From Panacibacter ginsenosidivorans (GTDB lineage Bacteria; Bacteroidota; Bacteroidia; Chitinophagales; Chitinophagaceae): a stretch of DNA of 64,000 nt. The stretch covers positions 620,001-684,000 of the forward strand of contig NZ_CP042435.1 of NCBI RefSeq assembly GCF_007971225.1. Reading direction: 5' to 3'. The notes under the pieces are model-generated. The model saw only the letters and a list, made by a program, of their open reading frames with translations. It was not told the origin of the DNA and made no database searches. The position numbers were made by a program, and so were the translations under genes. Shown here piece after piece: positions 36,454-44,983 of the stretch; position 1 is the first letter of the stretch, and every line of letters begins with the position of its first letter.

Positions 36454-36569
36454 TCAGTGTACGGGATTTATTCTCCGATGCTGGTAAGATTAAAGTAGAC
36501 AATATTGCTTGCAAAAGAGTGAAAAAACTACTGTATCGTGGAACCGGATAACTACCGGTTCCTTTTTTT
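36454..36569 (+). ncRNA. Candidate small RNA between ftsH and the nitroreductase gene
   Basis: The unit starts about 7 nt after the TACTTTTG box and ends in a perfect intrinsic terminator, about 116 nt in all. It has no convincing reading frame: the only ATG (near 36478) stops after six codons. It does not match tRNA, tmRNA, SRP or RNase P patterns, and I could not fit it to the 6S fold. The call rests on the promoter-terminator pair only. Confidence 0.5.
36540..36569 (+). terminator. Perfect intrinsic terminator of the candidate small RNA
   Basis: GGAACCGG (36540-36547) pairs with CCGGTTCC (36555-36562) around ATAACTA, followed by seven T. There is no plus-strand gene upstream, which is why a short RNA is proposed. 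Confidence 0.85.
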
Positions 36570-36653
36570 ATGCATGATGCAGGCATTCTCCTTCGCTTTA
36601 CAAATAATGTTAACCATAATTATGTTTGACGATAGTCATGACATAAGCTAATA

Positions 36654-36691
36654 ATTATCATTGATAATGGTAAAAAGTGGGATTAGTTTTG
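36654..36691 (+). promoter_or_regulatory. Promoter with overlapping palindrome, nitroreductase gene
   Basis: TTG (36661-36663), 20 nt, then TAGTTTTG (36684-36691) forms a good promoter, with a leader of about 40 nt. The perfect palindrome ATTATCA-T-TGATAAT (36654-36668) covers its -33 box, as an operator would. A second -7 box, TATGTTTG at 36621-36628, may be an alternative upstream promoter. Confidence 0.55.
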
Positions 36692-36736
36692 AAAAATTAC
36701 AGTTCCTTTTTTACTTAATGCTTTCAATAGCGCTAT

Positions 36737-37270
36737 ATGGAAACAGTTACATTTAAAGACACGCTTACTGTTATACAGGAAAGAAAAAGCGTACGAAACT
36801 ACACTGGTGAACAAGTAACCAAAAAAGATATTGATAAGATACTACATGCAGCTATGGCCGCCCCGGCAGCCATTCATATGCTGCCATGGAAATTCATAGT
36901 AGTTACAGACCCGGAAAAATTAAAAGTATTAGCTAATGGCTTGCCCTTTGCCAAAATGTTGCCCAAAGCAGGTACGGGCATCATTGTATGTGCAGTACCC
37001 GGTGAGGCGGCACTGGGAAATGAAGATTTTGCAATAATCGATTGTGCATGCGCCAGTGAAAATATTTTATTGGCTGCAGAGGCATTGGGGTTAGGCGCAG
37101 TATGGACTGCAGTTTATCCGAATAAGGAACTAATGGATTTTATAAGAAAAGAATTAAATATTCCGCGGCATGTAATTCCATTGAATGTAATTCCTGTTGG
37201 ACATCCTGCAGGTGATGAAAGCGCACAAAATAAATACAATGCAAAAAATATTCATTGGGAGAAATGGTGA
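36737..37270 (+). CDS. Nitroreductase family protein
   Basis: FMN-dependent oxidoreductase of 177 residues, dimeric in known members and cytoplasmic. The N-terminal flavin-binding RKSVRNYTGEQVTKKDIDK, the central MAAPAAIHMLPWKFIVVTDP and the C-terminal ENILLAAEALGLGAVWTAVYP are all standard. The length is at the short end of the family. The substrate is unknown: quinones, nitro compounds or a redox-sensing role are possible. A promoter with an overlapping palindrome suggests repressor control. Repeat L follows. Confidence 0.9.
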   Translation: METVTFKDTLTVIQERKSVRNYTGEQVTKKDIDKILHAAMAAPAAIHMLPWKFIVVTDPEKLKVLANGLPFAKMLPKAGTGIIVCAVPGEAALGNEDFAIIDCACASENILLAAEALGLGAVWTAVYPNKELMDFIRKELNIPRHVIPLNVIPVGHPAGDESAQNKYNAKNIHWEKW

Positions 37271-37304
37271 ATGATATTTAAATACAAAAACGGATGTTAA
37301 ATCA

Positions 37305-37410
37305 ATTGAGCTTTTATTGTTTTAAAATGCAGCTTCATGTACTGCAGTACAAGAGTGCGACGCAACGAAAGCCTTACCAGTATTCAATTGCAGGGTTCAA
37401 AAAAAATTAT
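37305..37410. repeat. 3'-end palindromic repeat, right half intact, left half decayed (locus L)
   Basis: The right core GTACAAGAGTGCGACGCAAC is at 37347-37366, followed by CGAAAGCC and, after an AT-rich block, GGGTTCAAAAAAAATT. A worn left half (GAGCTTTTATTGTTTTAAA) may lie upstream. The locus separates two plus-strand genes. Confidence 0.8.
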
Positions 37411-37455
37411 TCAATGAATTTTCAGCGTGATTAACAACGTAATAAAAATAAAAAA

Positions 37456-37863
37456 ATGCATATTGAAATAAATGACAATACAACGCTAAGACATATTCAG
37501 GAAATATTTTCCGATTATTATCCTTACCTGCAGATGGAGTTTTATAAAAGTCCACATAAGAAATATGAAGCATCTGCAGAACGTGAGTTGATATATCCGG
37601 GTAAGACAATTGGCGAGGTGAAGCAGACCCATGTCTCGGCCATGATAGAAATGCTGCCACTTTCCAAAGTAGCTGATGTGGAAAAGGAATTTATGCAGCG
37701 ATTCGGTTTGTCTGTGCAAATCCTAAGAAAGGAAAAAGATCATTGGGAACAAACGACTGGAATGGATGATTTTACTTTAAAGGAATTAAATGAAATGGGA
37801 AGAAACTCTTCGGATGATTTTATTCTTTCAGATCTTGATGAGGAAGAAAACGAAGAAGTATAA
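37456..37863 (+). CDS. Conserved hypothetical acidic protein
   Basis: Protein of 135 residues, soluble, with a conserved-looking N-terminal part (IQEIFSDYYPYLQMEFYKSPHKK) and an Asp/Glu-rich tail (SDLDEEENEEV). I recognise no named domain. It lies 31 bp upstream of another small protein gene, which overlaps an acetyl-CoA synthetase gene, so the three form an operon. Its place in this stress and acetate region suggests a regulatory or accessory role, but nothing in the sequence shows which. Confidence 0.75.
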   Translation: MHIEINDNTTLRHIQEIFSDYYPYLQMEFYKSPHKKYEASAERELIYPGKTIGEVKQTHVSAMIEMLPLSKVADVEKEFMQRFGLSVQILRKEKDHWEQTTGMDDFTLKELNEMGRNSSDDFILSDLDEEENEEV

Positions 37864-37894
37864 CAATACTTAAGTACTTTAAAATATAAATATT

Positions 37895-38293
37895 ATGCCG
37901 AATACAATAGCCGAATATTATACAGATGAACTTGTTGACTGGAACAATGCGATCGTTTTTTATAATAATGAAATGGATGAATTTGACCATAAGCTGGCTG
38001 AAGTGATTAGTCGCAATTCCATTGTTGGTATTGCAGAAAAAGTAGAGGCACATCAAAGCCTGCTCAACAAGGTTTCAGAAAAATTCTATAAACTGGAAAT
38101 GGAAATTCAACAACAGGAGACTGCACTTAAAACAGATAGTATGCTTATTGATAATGCTTCCATTAATGATACAATAGAAAAGCGGCAAATGGAATTGCGA
38201 AGTAAGATACAGGCGGCCGAGAAAGAATATATTGATATAAAGTTTGGCTGTTATAATTTTTTATCTGACACGCTCAGGAAAAAGAAAGACTGA
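37895..38293 (+). CDS. Conserved hypothetical coiled-coil protein
   Basis: Protein of 132 residues, predicted to be mostly helical with heptad-like spacing (VEAHQSLLNKVSEKFYKLEMEIQQQE and a second helix from about 85). No signal or membrane segment is visible. The stop overlaps the acetyl-CoA synthetase start as TGATG, so translation is probably coupled. No family recognised. It could be a small adaptor for the enzyme or for the preceding acidic protein. Confidence 0.75.
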   Translation: MPNTIAEYYTDELVDWNNAIVFYNNEMDEFDHKLAEVISRNSIVGIAEKVEAHQSLLNKVSEKFYKLEMEIQQQETALKTDSMLIDNASINDTIEKRQMELRSKIQAAEKEYIDIKFGCYNFLSDTLRKKKD

Positions 38294-40044
38294 TGAAAAA
38301 TTCATCTGCTGCTATATTGAAGAAATATCTTGCTCCCAATTTAACGGACTATGAAATCTTAAGTGGTTCTTTTAACTGGCAGGATGAACAAAGATTGCTG
38401 AATGGCTTGCCGGAAGGCAAAGGACTGAACATTGCTTATGAAGCAGTGGAACGTCATGCAAAAGGAAAATCAAAAGATACAATTGCCCTTCGCTGCATAC
38501 ACAAAGACAGGACCACGAAAGATTTTACTTATTATGATTTACATAAACTCAGTTCCCGTTTCGCGAACTTGCTCACAACGTTAGGCGTTAAGAAAGGTGA
38601 AAGCGTATTTGCACTTACAGGTAGAATTCCCGAATTATATATTGCAGCATTAGGCACATTAAAAACAACTGCCGTGTTTTGCCCTTTGTATGCGGTGTTT
38701 GGCCCTGAGCCGGTGTTTCAGCGTTTGAGTAAGGGCGATGCAAAAGTGCTCATCACAACGACTGCATTATTTGAAAAGAAAGTAAAACCATTGCTCGAAA
38801 GATTGCCCTCTCTTCAGTTTATTTTATTAACGGATAAAGCAGCACATATCAATGAGAAAGTATTATCACTTCTCCGGTTAATGGAAGAAGCACATGATGA
38901 ATATATTATTCCTCCAACTGATCCTGAAACCCCTGCTCTGCTGCATTTCACCAGCGGCACTACAGGTATGCCCAAAGGCGCAATGCATGTTCATGGCGCT
39001 GTGCTTACGCATTACACAACAGGCAAATATGTGCTCGATTTTCACGAAGGAGATATTTTCTGGTGCACGGCAGATCCCGGCTGGGTTACGGGAACTTCTT
39101 ATGGTATTATTGCTCCACTGGTAAATGCTGTTACCAATATAGTTGATGAAGAAGAATTTGATGCGGCAAGATGGTATTCCATTTTAGAAGAACAAAAAGT
39201 GAATGTATGGTACACTGCTCCCACAGCCATCCGCAGGTTGATGCGCATGGATATTCAGCCAAAAGAAAACTATGATCTCGAGAACCTTCGTCTCATTTGC
39301 AGTGTAGGTGAACCATTACATGCAGAAGCCGTACTATGGGGAGAAAAAACTTTTGGTATGCCCATACTGGATAACTGGTGGCAAACAGAAACCGGCGGTA
39401 TTATGATCGCCAACTATCGCTCCATGAAAGTAAGACCCGGCAGCATGGGCAAACCGTTACCTGGCGTAGAGGCTGCCATCGCAGAAGTAACAGACAGTGA
39501 AATAAAAATTGTAACAGAACCATACAAACAAGGTCACCTGGTATTGAAGAAAGGCTGGCCTTCCATGTTTCGTGCTTACCTGTACGAGGAAGAGCGCTAT
39601 AAAAAATGTTTTCGCGGCGACTGGTATCTCACCGGCGACCTCGCAAAGAAGGATGAAGACGGTTATTACTGGTTTGTTGGCCGCGCAGATGATATTATCA
39701 AAACTTCGGGACATATGGTTGGACCCTTTGAAGTAGAAAGTGCATTAATGGAACATGCTGCCGTTGCAGAAGCTGCTGTAATCGGCAAACCTGATCCTAT
39801 GATCGGCGAATTGGTAAAAGCATTTGTGGTATTGAAAACAGGGTTCATTGCAGATGAAAAATTACAGTTGGATATAATCGGTTATGCAAGAAAAAAATTG
39901 GGTCCTGCAGTTGCGCCGAAAGAGCTGGCATTTGTAGATGGCTTACCAAAAACAAAAAGCGGAAAAATATTAAGGCGGTTATTAAAAGCAAGAGAGTTGG
40001 GATTGCCGGAAGGTGATCTGTCAACATTGGAAAAGGAGAATTAG
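38293..40044 (+). CDS. acsA: Acetyl-CoA synthetase (AMP-forming)
   Basis: Activates acetate, or another short acid, to the acyl-CoA through an acyl-adenylate. The protein has 583 residues, nearer to the shorter AcsA type than to the 650-residue Acs. It has the AMP-binding loop LHFTSGTTGMPKGAMHVHG, the Trp/Gln/Thr motif DNWWQTETGGIM, the hinge region YLTGDLAKKDEDGYYWFVGR, DDIIKTSGHMVGP and the C-terminal catalytic Lys in LPKTKSGKILRRLLKA. That Lys is the site for regulatory acetylation in relatives. It is the third gene of an operon and precedes the pyruvate dehydrogenase-type genes. Confidence 0.9.
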   Translation: MKNSSAAILKKYLAPNLTDYEILSGSFNWQDEQRLLNGLPEGKGLNIAYEAVERHAKGKSKDTIALRCIHKDRTTKDFTYYDLHKLSSRFANLLTTLGVKKGESVFALTGRIPELYIAALGTLKTTAVFCPLYAVFGPEPVFQRLSKGDAKVLITTTALFEKKVKPLLERLPSLQFILLTDKAAHINEKVLSLLRLMEEAHDEYIIPPTDPETPALLHFTSGTTGMPKGAMHVHGAVLTHYTTGKYVLDFHEGDIFWCTADPGWVTGTSYGIIAPLVNAVTNIVDEEEFDAARWYSILEEQKVNVWYTAPTAIRRLMRMDIQPKENYDLENLRLICSVGEPLHAEAVLWGEKTFGMPILDNWWQTETGGIMIANYRSMKVRPGSMGKPLPGVEAAIAEVTDSEIKIVTEPYKQGHLVLKKGWPSMFRAYLYEEERYKKCFRGDWYLTGDLAKKDEDGYYWFVGRADDIIKTSGHMVGPFEVESALMEHAAVAEAAVIGKPDPMIGELVKAFVVLKTGFIADEKLQLDIIGYARKKLGPAVAPKELAFVDGLPKTKSGKILRRLLKARELGLPEGDLSTLEKEN

Positions 40045-40063
40045 TGCTGTATTGTTTTTAATT

Positions 40064-40119
40064 TTTATGAGCCCGCCCATAGCTCATACATTGAACTCCG
40101 TTGCGTCGCACTCTTGAAC
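40064..40119 (+). repeat. 3'-end palindromic repeat, single half (locus M)
   Basis: TTTTTATGAGCCCGCCC, an AT-rich block, then core GTTGCGTCGCACTCTTGAAC at 40100-40119. It faces the acetyl-CoA synthetase stop; only 30 bp separate it from the next gene start. Confidence 0.84.
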
Positions 40120-40151
40120 GTTCATATCACTGTTGAACAAAAACAATCACT

Positions 40152-41159
40152 ATGCAAACTGTAACAGTCATAAAACCTTCTGAAAAAATGGATACAGATC
40201 ACGGTCAAAAATTACTTTACCAGATGATGCTGATTCGTCGTTTCGAAGAGAAGAGTGCAGAATTATATACCAAAGAAAAGATACGTGGCTTCCTGCATTT
40301 GTATGTGGGTGAAGAAGCCGTTGCAGTTGGTGTGATCAATATTTTGTCTGTAGAAGATAATATACTCTGTACTTATCGTGAACATGGACATGCGCTGGCG
40401 AGAGGTGTTAATGCCGGAGCTATCATGGCGGAAATGTATGGCAAGATGGAAGGCTGCAGCCGTGGACGTGGCGGCTCTATGCACTTGTTTGATGCAAAGA
40501 CAAAATTTTATGGAGGCAACGCCATTGTAGGCGGGCACCTTGCAATGGCGGTTGGTATGGCGCTGGCTTCTAAAAAGCAAAAGAAAAACAATATCACTGT
40601 TTGTTTCTTCGGAGAAGGTGCAGCAGCAGAAGGTGAATTTCATGAGGCCATGAATCTTGCTGCATTATGGAGTGTACCTGTATTATTCGTGTGCGAAAAT
40701 AACTTGTATGCCATGGGCACTGCTATTCGTTATTCGCATTCCATAATTGAAATTGAAAAGAAAGGCGCCGCTTACGGAATAGAAACAGCAGTGGTAGATG
40801 GCATGGATGTATTAGCCGTTGAACAGGCTACAAAAGTAGCTGTTGAAAAAATAAAAACAACAGGCAAACCTTGCTTCCTTGTATGCAATACGTATCGCTT
40901 TCGTGCACACAGCATGTTTGATGCAGAACTGTATCGTGAAAAGAGTGAAGTGGAAGAATGGAAAAAACGTGATCCTATTCCAAAATTGCAACAACAACTA
41001 CTTATTGAAAATCTGGTCACCACCAATGATATAGAAGCAATAAATAAAAGCGTAGAAGATGAAGTACAAAAAGCAGTTGATTTTGCAGAAGCAGGAACAT
41101 GGGAACCGGTAGAAGAACTGATAAAATTTGTTTACAGTGAAAAACAAAATCTGAAATAA
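40152..41159 (+). CDS. pdhA: Pyruvate dehydrogenase-type E1 component, alpha subunit
   Basis: Thiamine-diphosphate-dependent subunit of 335 residues that, with the beta subunit encoded about 1.1 kb downstream, decarboxylates pyruvate or a similar 2-oxo acid (acetoin is also possible). Features include [53 protein letters not shown] and the cofactor-binding motif [20 protein letters not shown] ending in ENN. The usual GDG of that motif reads GEG, a tolerated but less common variant. A universal stress protein gene follows 1 bp after the stop. Confidence 0.9.
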   Translation: MQTVTVIKPSEKMDTDHGQKLLYQMMLIRRFEEKSAELYTKEKIRGFLHLYVGEEAVAVGVINILSVEDNILCTYREHGHALARGVNAGAIMAEMYGKMEGCSRGRGGSMHLFDAKTKFYGGNAIVGGHLAMAVGMALASKKQKKNNITVCFFGEGAAAEGEFHEAMNLAALWSVPVLFVCENNLYAMGTAIRYSHSIIEIEKKGAAYGIETAVVDGMDVLAVEQATKVAVEKIKTTGKPCFLVCNTYRFRAHSMFDAELYREKSEVEEWKKRDPIPKLQQQLLIENLVTTNDIEAINKSVEDEVQKAVDFAEAGTWEPVEELIKFVYSEKQNLK

Positions 41160-41160
41160 C

Positions 41161-41595
41161 ATGACCAACATTAAAAAAATCCTGATAGCTGTTGATGATG
41201 GACCTACTGCTGAAAAAGTTGCTTTAAGTGCCTTTCATTTTGCACATCAGTTAAAGGCTGAGATGGCCCTGGTGAGTGTTGTTGATACAGCCTCCCTGAT
41301 GAGCGAAGGTGGCATAACTGTGGGGGAATTGGCAGATATCATGACAAAAGAATACAAGCAAAACCACCAATTGCTGATGGATAAAATATTTAAAGATGTG
41401 AAAGTCTGGAGTTTTGTAGAAAAAGGAAAACCGCATGAAGAAATTTTAAAAGTAGCACAGGAATGGGAGGCGGATCTAATTGTTATGGGTACGCATGGCA
41501 GAACGGGCTTGGCTCATTTATTTATGGGCAGTGTTGCAGAAAAGATCGTAAGGCATTCAGAAAAACCATTGTTTATTATACCTACACGGCCATGA
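41161..41595 (+). CDS. Universal stress protein, single UspA domain
   Basis: Protein of 144 residues with one UspA domain. The N-terminal strand KKILIAVDDGPTAEKVALSA and the C-terminal ATP-binding motif VMGTHGRTGLAHLFMGSVAE followed by KPLFIIP are classic, so this member probably binds ATP. The gene is inserted between the E1alpha and E1beta genes with only 1 bp to E1alpha, and overlaps the DUF2061 gene by 4 bp. Co-regulation of stress response and oxidative decarboxylation is implied by this arrangement. Confidence 0.92.
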   Translation: MTNIKKILIAVDDGPTAEKVALSAFHFAHQLKAEMALVSVVDTASLMSEGGITVGELADIMTKEYKQNHQLLMDKIFKDVKVWSFVEKGKPHEEILKVAQEWEADLIVMGTHGRTGLAHLFMGSVAEKIVRHSEKPLFIIPTRP

Positions 41596-41843
41596 TAGAA
41601 AAACTTCACCCAAGTACACATCATGCGGAAGAAACATTGCGCAGGTCTATTGTAAAAACTATTAGCTACAGGGTTGTTATTCTAATTCTTGACTTTACTT
41701 CCATTTACCTGTTTACAGGTCAGGTAAAAGTGGCTGTTGGTTTTATGATTATTAGCAATGTCTATACTACACTAGGTTATTTTATTCACGAAAGGATCTG
41801 GGATAAAATAAAATGGGGTAAGATAATTTATAAAAAAAGTTAA
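41592..41843 (+). CDS. DUF2061 small membrane protein
   Basis: Protein of 83 residues from the ATG at 41592, which overlaps the preceding stop as ATGA. It has two membrane helices (about 28-47 and 52-70) with the DUF2061 pattern RRSIVKTISYRVVILILDF and YFIHERIWDKIKWG. The family is small and of unknown function, often found near sulfur or stress genes. Tight coupling to the universal stress protein gene is the main functional clue. Confidence 0.85.
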   Translation: MIEKLHPSTHHAEETLRRSIVKTISYRVVILILDFTSIYLFTGQVKVAVGFMIISNVYTTLGYFIHERIWDKIKWGKIIYKKS

Positions 41844-41893
41844 TGAATAAATATTAGAAACATTAACCTTATTAATTATTAAAAATATGCGTT

Positions 41894-42166
41894 ATGAAAC
41901 CTGAAAATTTTTGCCAGAGTTGCAGCATGCCATTGGATAACCCGGAAATGCTGGGTACAGAAAAAGATGGAAGTAAAAGTAATGAGTACTGCAAATATTG
42001 TTACCAGAATGGAGCATTCATTAATCCGAATATGACATTAAAAGAAATGACCTCAGTGGTTATTAATCAAATGGAGAAAATGCATATTGATTCAAAGACA
42101 ATAGATATGGCAGTAAGCAGCCTTCCTCATTTAAAAAGATGGAGCATGAAGTCAGCTTCATTATGA
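41894..42166 (+). CDS. Putative zinc-ribbon protein
   Basis: Protein of 90 residues with two Cys pairs, FCQSCSMPL and EYCKYCYQNG, spaced as in the putative zinc-ribbon family found in many Bacteroidota and Firmicutes. The C-terminal half is helical (MTLKEMTSVVINQMEKMH). It may sense or bind metal, or mediate protein contacts. Encoded 50 bp after the DUF2061 gene, within the gap separating E1alpha and E1beta. Confidence 0.85.
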   Translation: MKPENFCQSCSMPLDNPEMLGTEKDGSKSNEYCKYCYQNGAFINPNMTLKEMTSVVINQMEKMHIDSKTIDMAVSSLPHLKRWSMKSASL

Positions 42167-42223
42167 TGCAATTAATAAATTGTTGTGTAGATGTTTCTCT
42201 TCGCTGAATAGTATTACGGAACG

Positions 42224-42275
42224 TACAAGTGAGTGACACAACAGAAGCTTTATAGCAGTAATGCAGTTGATCTGA
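42224..42275 (-). repeat. 3'-end palindromic repeat, single half (locus N)
   Basis: Sister-type core GTACAAGTGAGTGACACAAC at 42224-42243, then AGAAGCTTTATAGCAG. It lies between two plus-strand genes, 15-20 bp before the E1beta start, an exception to the usual 3'-end orientation. A left half is not recognisable. Confidence 0.8.
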
Positions 42276-42290
42276 TAAAGAGAAAAATAA

Positions 42291-43286
42291 ATGAGCAATA
42301 ACAACGTCATAAAACTCACCTACCGGGAAGCTTTGAAACAAGCCATACGCGAAGCTATGCAGAAAGATGAAAGCGTTTTTTTGATGGGTGAAGATGTGGG
42401 CCGCTATGGCGGATCTTTTGCTGTAAGTAAAGGATTACTGCAGGAGTTTGGCCCGGAACGCATTATGGATGTGCCTTTATCAGAATCGGGTTTTGTTGGT
42501 GCAGGCATAGGCGCTGCTTTAAACGGTATGCGCCCTATTGTGGAAGTGATGACAGTAAATTTTAGTTTGCTGGCAATGGACCAGATCGTTAACAATGCTG
42601 CCACGTTACTTCACATGTCAGGCGGGCAAATGAATGTGCCTGTAGTGATAAGAATGAGTTGTGGAATTGGAAGACAATTAGCAGCACAACATTCCCACAG
42701 TTGGGAACCACTATATACACATATTGCCGGATTAAAAGTACTATCGGCAGGAACACATGAAGACGCAAGGGGTATGTTGCTGACTGCATTACAAGATCCT
42801 GACCCGGTCATCATTTTTGAATACACTTACCTGTTAAACAAGGAAGCGGAGATTGCTGCAAATGCAGGTGCGGTAGATATTACAAAGGCAAAAGTGCGGC
42901 GTGAAGGGAAAGACATTTCTATCATCACGTACGGAGCCGCCGTTTATAAAGCATTGGGTGCAGCCAGTGAATTGGCAACAATGGGCATAGATGCAGAAGT
43001 AGTTGATTTGAGGGTATTGCGTCCGCTTGATGAAGCAACCATTTTTAACTCAGTAAAGAAAACGCACCGGGCATTGCTGGTGGAAGAAGCATGGGCTTCA
43101 GTAAATGTATCATCAGAAGTCAGCGCAAGAATTATGGAAAATATTTTTTACGAATTAGATGCACCTGTGCAAAGGCTTGGAGGCGTTGAGGTGCCAATCC
43201 CCTATCCCAAACATTTAGAAGATGCATCCATACCACAGCAGGCAGACATTGTTAATAAGGTAAAGAAAATGTTACAGCATGATTGA
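42291..43286 (+). CDS. pdhB: Pyruvate dehydrogenase-type E1 component, beta subunit
   Basis: Protein of 331 residues that completes the E1 heterotetramer with the alpha subunit. The N-terminal pyrimidine-binding domain has [20 protein letters not shown] and [11 protein letters not shown], and the C-terminal transketolase domain has [16 protein letters not shown] and [15 protein letters not shown]. The active-site-linked [18 protein letters not shown] is present. Its stop overlaps the E2 gene by 8 bp, so E1beta, E2 and the acyl carrier protein are translationally linked. Confidence 0.93.
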   Translation: MSNNNVIKLTYREALKQAIREAMQKDESVFLMGEDVGRYGGSFAVSKGLLQEFGPERIMDVPLSESGFVGAGIGAALNGMRPIVEVMTVNFSLLAMDQIVNNAATLLHMSGGQMNVPVVIRMSCGIGRQLAAQHSHSWEPLYTHIAGLKVLSAGTHEDARGMLLTALQDPDPVIIFEYTYLLNKEAEIAANAGAVDITKAKVRREGKDISIITYGAAVYKALGAASELATMGIDAEVVDLRVLRPLDEATIFNSVKKTHRALLVEEAWASVNVSSEVSARIMENIFYELDAPVQRLGGVEVPIPYPKHLEDASIPQQADIVNKVKKMLQHD

Positions 43287-44430
43287 GTTTAAAATGCCCA
43301 GCCTTGGCGCTGATATGGAAGCAGGCACTTTGGCGGAGTGGCTGGTAAAGCCCGGCGATACAGTAAAGCGTGGAGATATTATTGCGGTGGTGGATACACA
43401 AAAAGGTTTGATAGATATTGAAGTGTTTGATGAAGGCACCATTAGTGAACTGGTGATCAAAGAAAATGAAAAAGTACCGGTGGGAACTGTAATGGCCTTG
43501 ATTGAGTCTGGCAAAGAAGACTTAACAAAGAAAGAGGCAATAAAGCCAACTTCAAAAATTGAAGAAAAAAAAGCAACAGAAAAAATAAGTGTTGTGGCAA
43601 CTCCTCAATTTATCAAAGCATCCCCATTAGCAAAAAGAATTGCAGCTGAAAAAGGCATTGAGTTAAATACAATAAAAGGTACAGGAGAAGACGGCGCTAT
43701 TACAAAAGAAGACGTGGAGAAAGCCATCATAGAAAAAATGGCCCCCGCAGCAGAAAAGAAAATTACTACAACAGAAAATATCCGCATGGCGGTTGCTGCG
43801 GCTATGAGTAAATCCAACCGCGAAATACCCCATTATTATTTAGAGACAAAGGTGGATATGCGCAAGGCGTTGACCTGGTTAACAGAGACCAATAAACAAC
43901 GAACCGTAAAACAACGTTTACTGCCGGTTATATTATTGTTGAAAGCGGTTGCAAAAGCACTTGTAGAAATTCCTGATCTGAATGGCTACTGGGAAAATGG
44001 TTTGCAACAAAAACAAGATATCAATATTGGCTTTGTTGTTTCATTGCGGGGCGGCGGCGTAATGATACCTGCTATTCATAATGCTGATAAAAAAACAATA
44101 GATGAACTAATGGCAGCGCTGAATGATATTATCCCAAGGGCAAGAGCAATGAAGTTGCGCAGTTCTGAGCTAAGTGAATCTACTATTACTGTTACAAACC
44201 TTGGAGAAGGCAATGTAGAAACTGTATATGGTGTTATTTATCCGCCACAGGTTGCCATTGTTGGTTTTGGAAGTATTACCGAAGAGCCCTGGGCAGAGAT
44301 GGGTATGCTGGATGTAAGGCCCGTAATAAATATCACTTTATCCGCCGATCACCGTGCAACAGATGGGGCAACGGGTAGCCGTTTCTTAATGGCAGTAAAA
44401 AATCATTTGCAAAAACCGGAGATTTTATGA
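43279..44430 (+). CDS. pdhC: Dihydrolipoamide acyltransferase (E2) of the 2-oxo-acid dehydrogenase complex
   Basis: Core enzyme of 383 residues. One lipoyl domain (about 1-76) carries the lipoyl Lys in [14 protein letters not shown] peripheral-subunit-binding domain (about 112-150) reads [34 protein letters not shown]. The catalytic domain (about 165-383) ends with the His and Asp of [17 protein letters not shown]. No E3 (dihydrolipoamide dehydrogenase) gene is in the window, so it must be supplied from elsewhere. It overlaps the acyl carrier gene as ATGA. Confidence 0.93.
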   Translation: MIEFKMPSLGADMEAGTLAEWLVKPGDTVKRGDIIAVVDTQKGLIDIEVFDEGTISELVIKENEKVPVGTVMALIESGKEDLTKKEAIKPTSKIEEKKATEKISVVATPQFIKASPLAKRIAAEKGIELNTIKGTGEDGAITKEDVEKAIIEKMAPAAEKKITTTENIRMAVAAAMSKSNREIPHYYLETKVDMRKALTWLTETNKQRTVKQRLLPVILLLKAVAKALVEIPDLNGYWENGLQQKQDINIGFVVSLRGGGVMIPAIHNADKKTIDELMAALNDIIPRARAMKLRSSELSESTITVTNLGEGNVETVYGVIYPPQVAIVGFGSITEEPWAEMGMLDVRPVINITLSADHRATDGATGSRFLMAVKNHLQKPEIL

Positions 44431-44672
44431 ACGAACAGGAAATAAGACAAACCATTTTTCAGTTGCTGAAAAAAATTGCGCCAGATACAGAACCCGAAAA
44501 ACTGCAACCAGATGATGATATAAGACACACACTCGAAATTGATTCTTTTGATGGGTTGCAATTCGTTGTTGCATTAGACGAGCATTTTGGTATTGAAACG
44601 CCAGAAGCCGATTATGGAAAGATTGACACATTACGGAATTTGGTTACTTACATCATGCAGCGTAAGAAATGA
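44427..44672 (+). CDS. Acyl carrier protein-like protein
   Basis: Acidic protein of 81 residues with the four-helix acyl carrier fold. The phosphopantetheine Ser is in LEIDSFDGLQFVVAL, where DSF replaces the usual DSL. The start overlaps the E2 stop by 4 bp, so it belongs to the same transcript. It is not beside fatty-acid synthesis genes, and is therefore probably a dedicated carrier for this complex rather than the housekeeping AcpP. Confidence 0.85.
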   Translation: MNEQEIRQTIFQLLKKIAPDTEPEKLQPDDDIRHTLEIDSFDGLQFVVALDEHFGIETPEADYGKIDTLRNLVTYIMQRKK

Positions 44673-44682
44673 AGAAAGTATT

Positions 44683-44876
44683 ATGAGCCTGGCAAAAGTT
44701 TTTCATGGCATCTTCGTTGCGTCGCACTCTTGTGCATTGTATTCATGAATGAGATAAGTTTTTTTATACCAGATACAAATGCATTTGTTTTTGTATACCC
44801 TTGTTCGATAAGCAGCATAAGTGTGCAAGGCAACAGGTGTTTAATTGAAACATCGTCAATACGGCACAAAAAAGCA
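44683..44876. repeat. 3'-end palindromic repeat, complete element (locus O)
   Basis: Left half TATGAGCCTGGCAAAAG leads to core GTTGCGTCGCACTCTTGTGC at 44716-44735. The right core GCATAAGTGTGCAAGGCAAC at 44816-44835 is worn. It begins a few bases after the acyl carrier protein stop. Confidence 0.8.
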
Positions 44877-44983
44877 GGTTTTTACACCTGCCGGGTTTTC
44901 ATAATCCATCGTGGCTTAACAACGGTATTGAGAACTTATTTTATTGGTATTACTCTTCAGGAATGATTAGCACAAACTATCTC

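Noticed and set aside
36454-36569. 6S RNA or tmRNA
   Set aside because: The 5' and 3' parts do not pair as in 6S RNA, and no tag peptide or tRNA-like end is present.
44681-44966. Short frames on both strands across repeat element O
   Set aside because: They are made of repeat sequence and its spacer and have no counterpart elsewhere.
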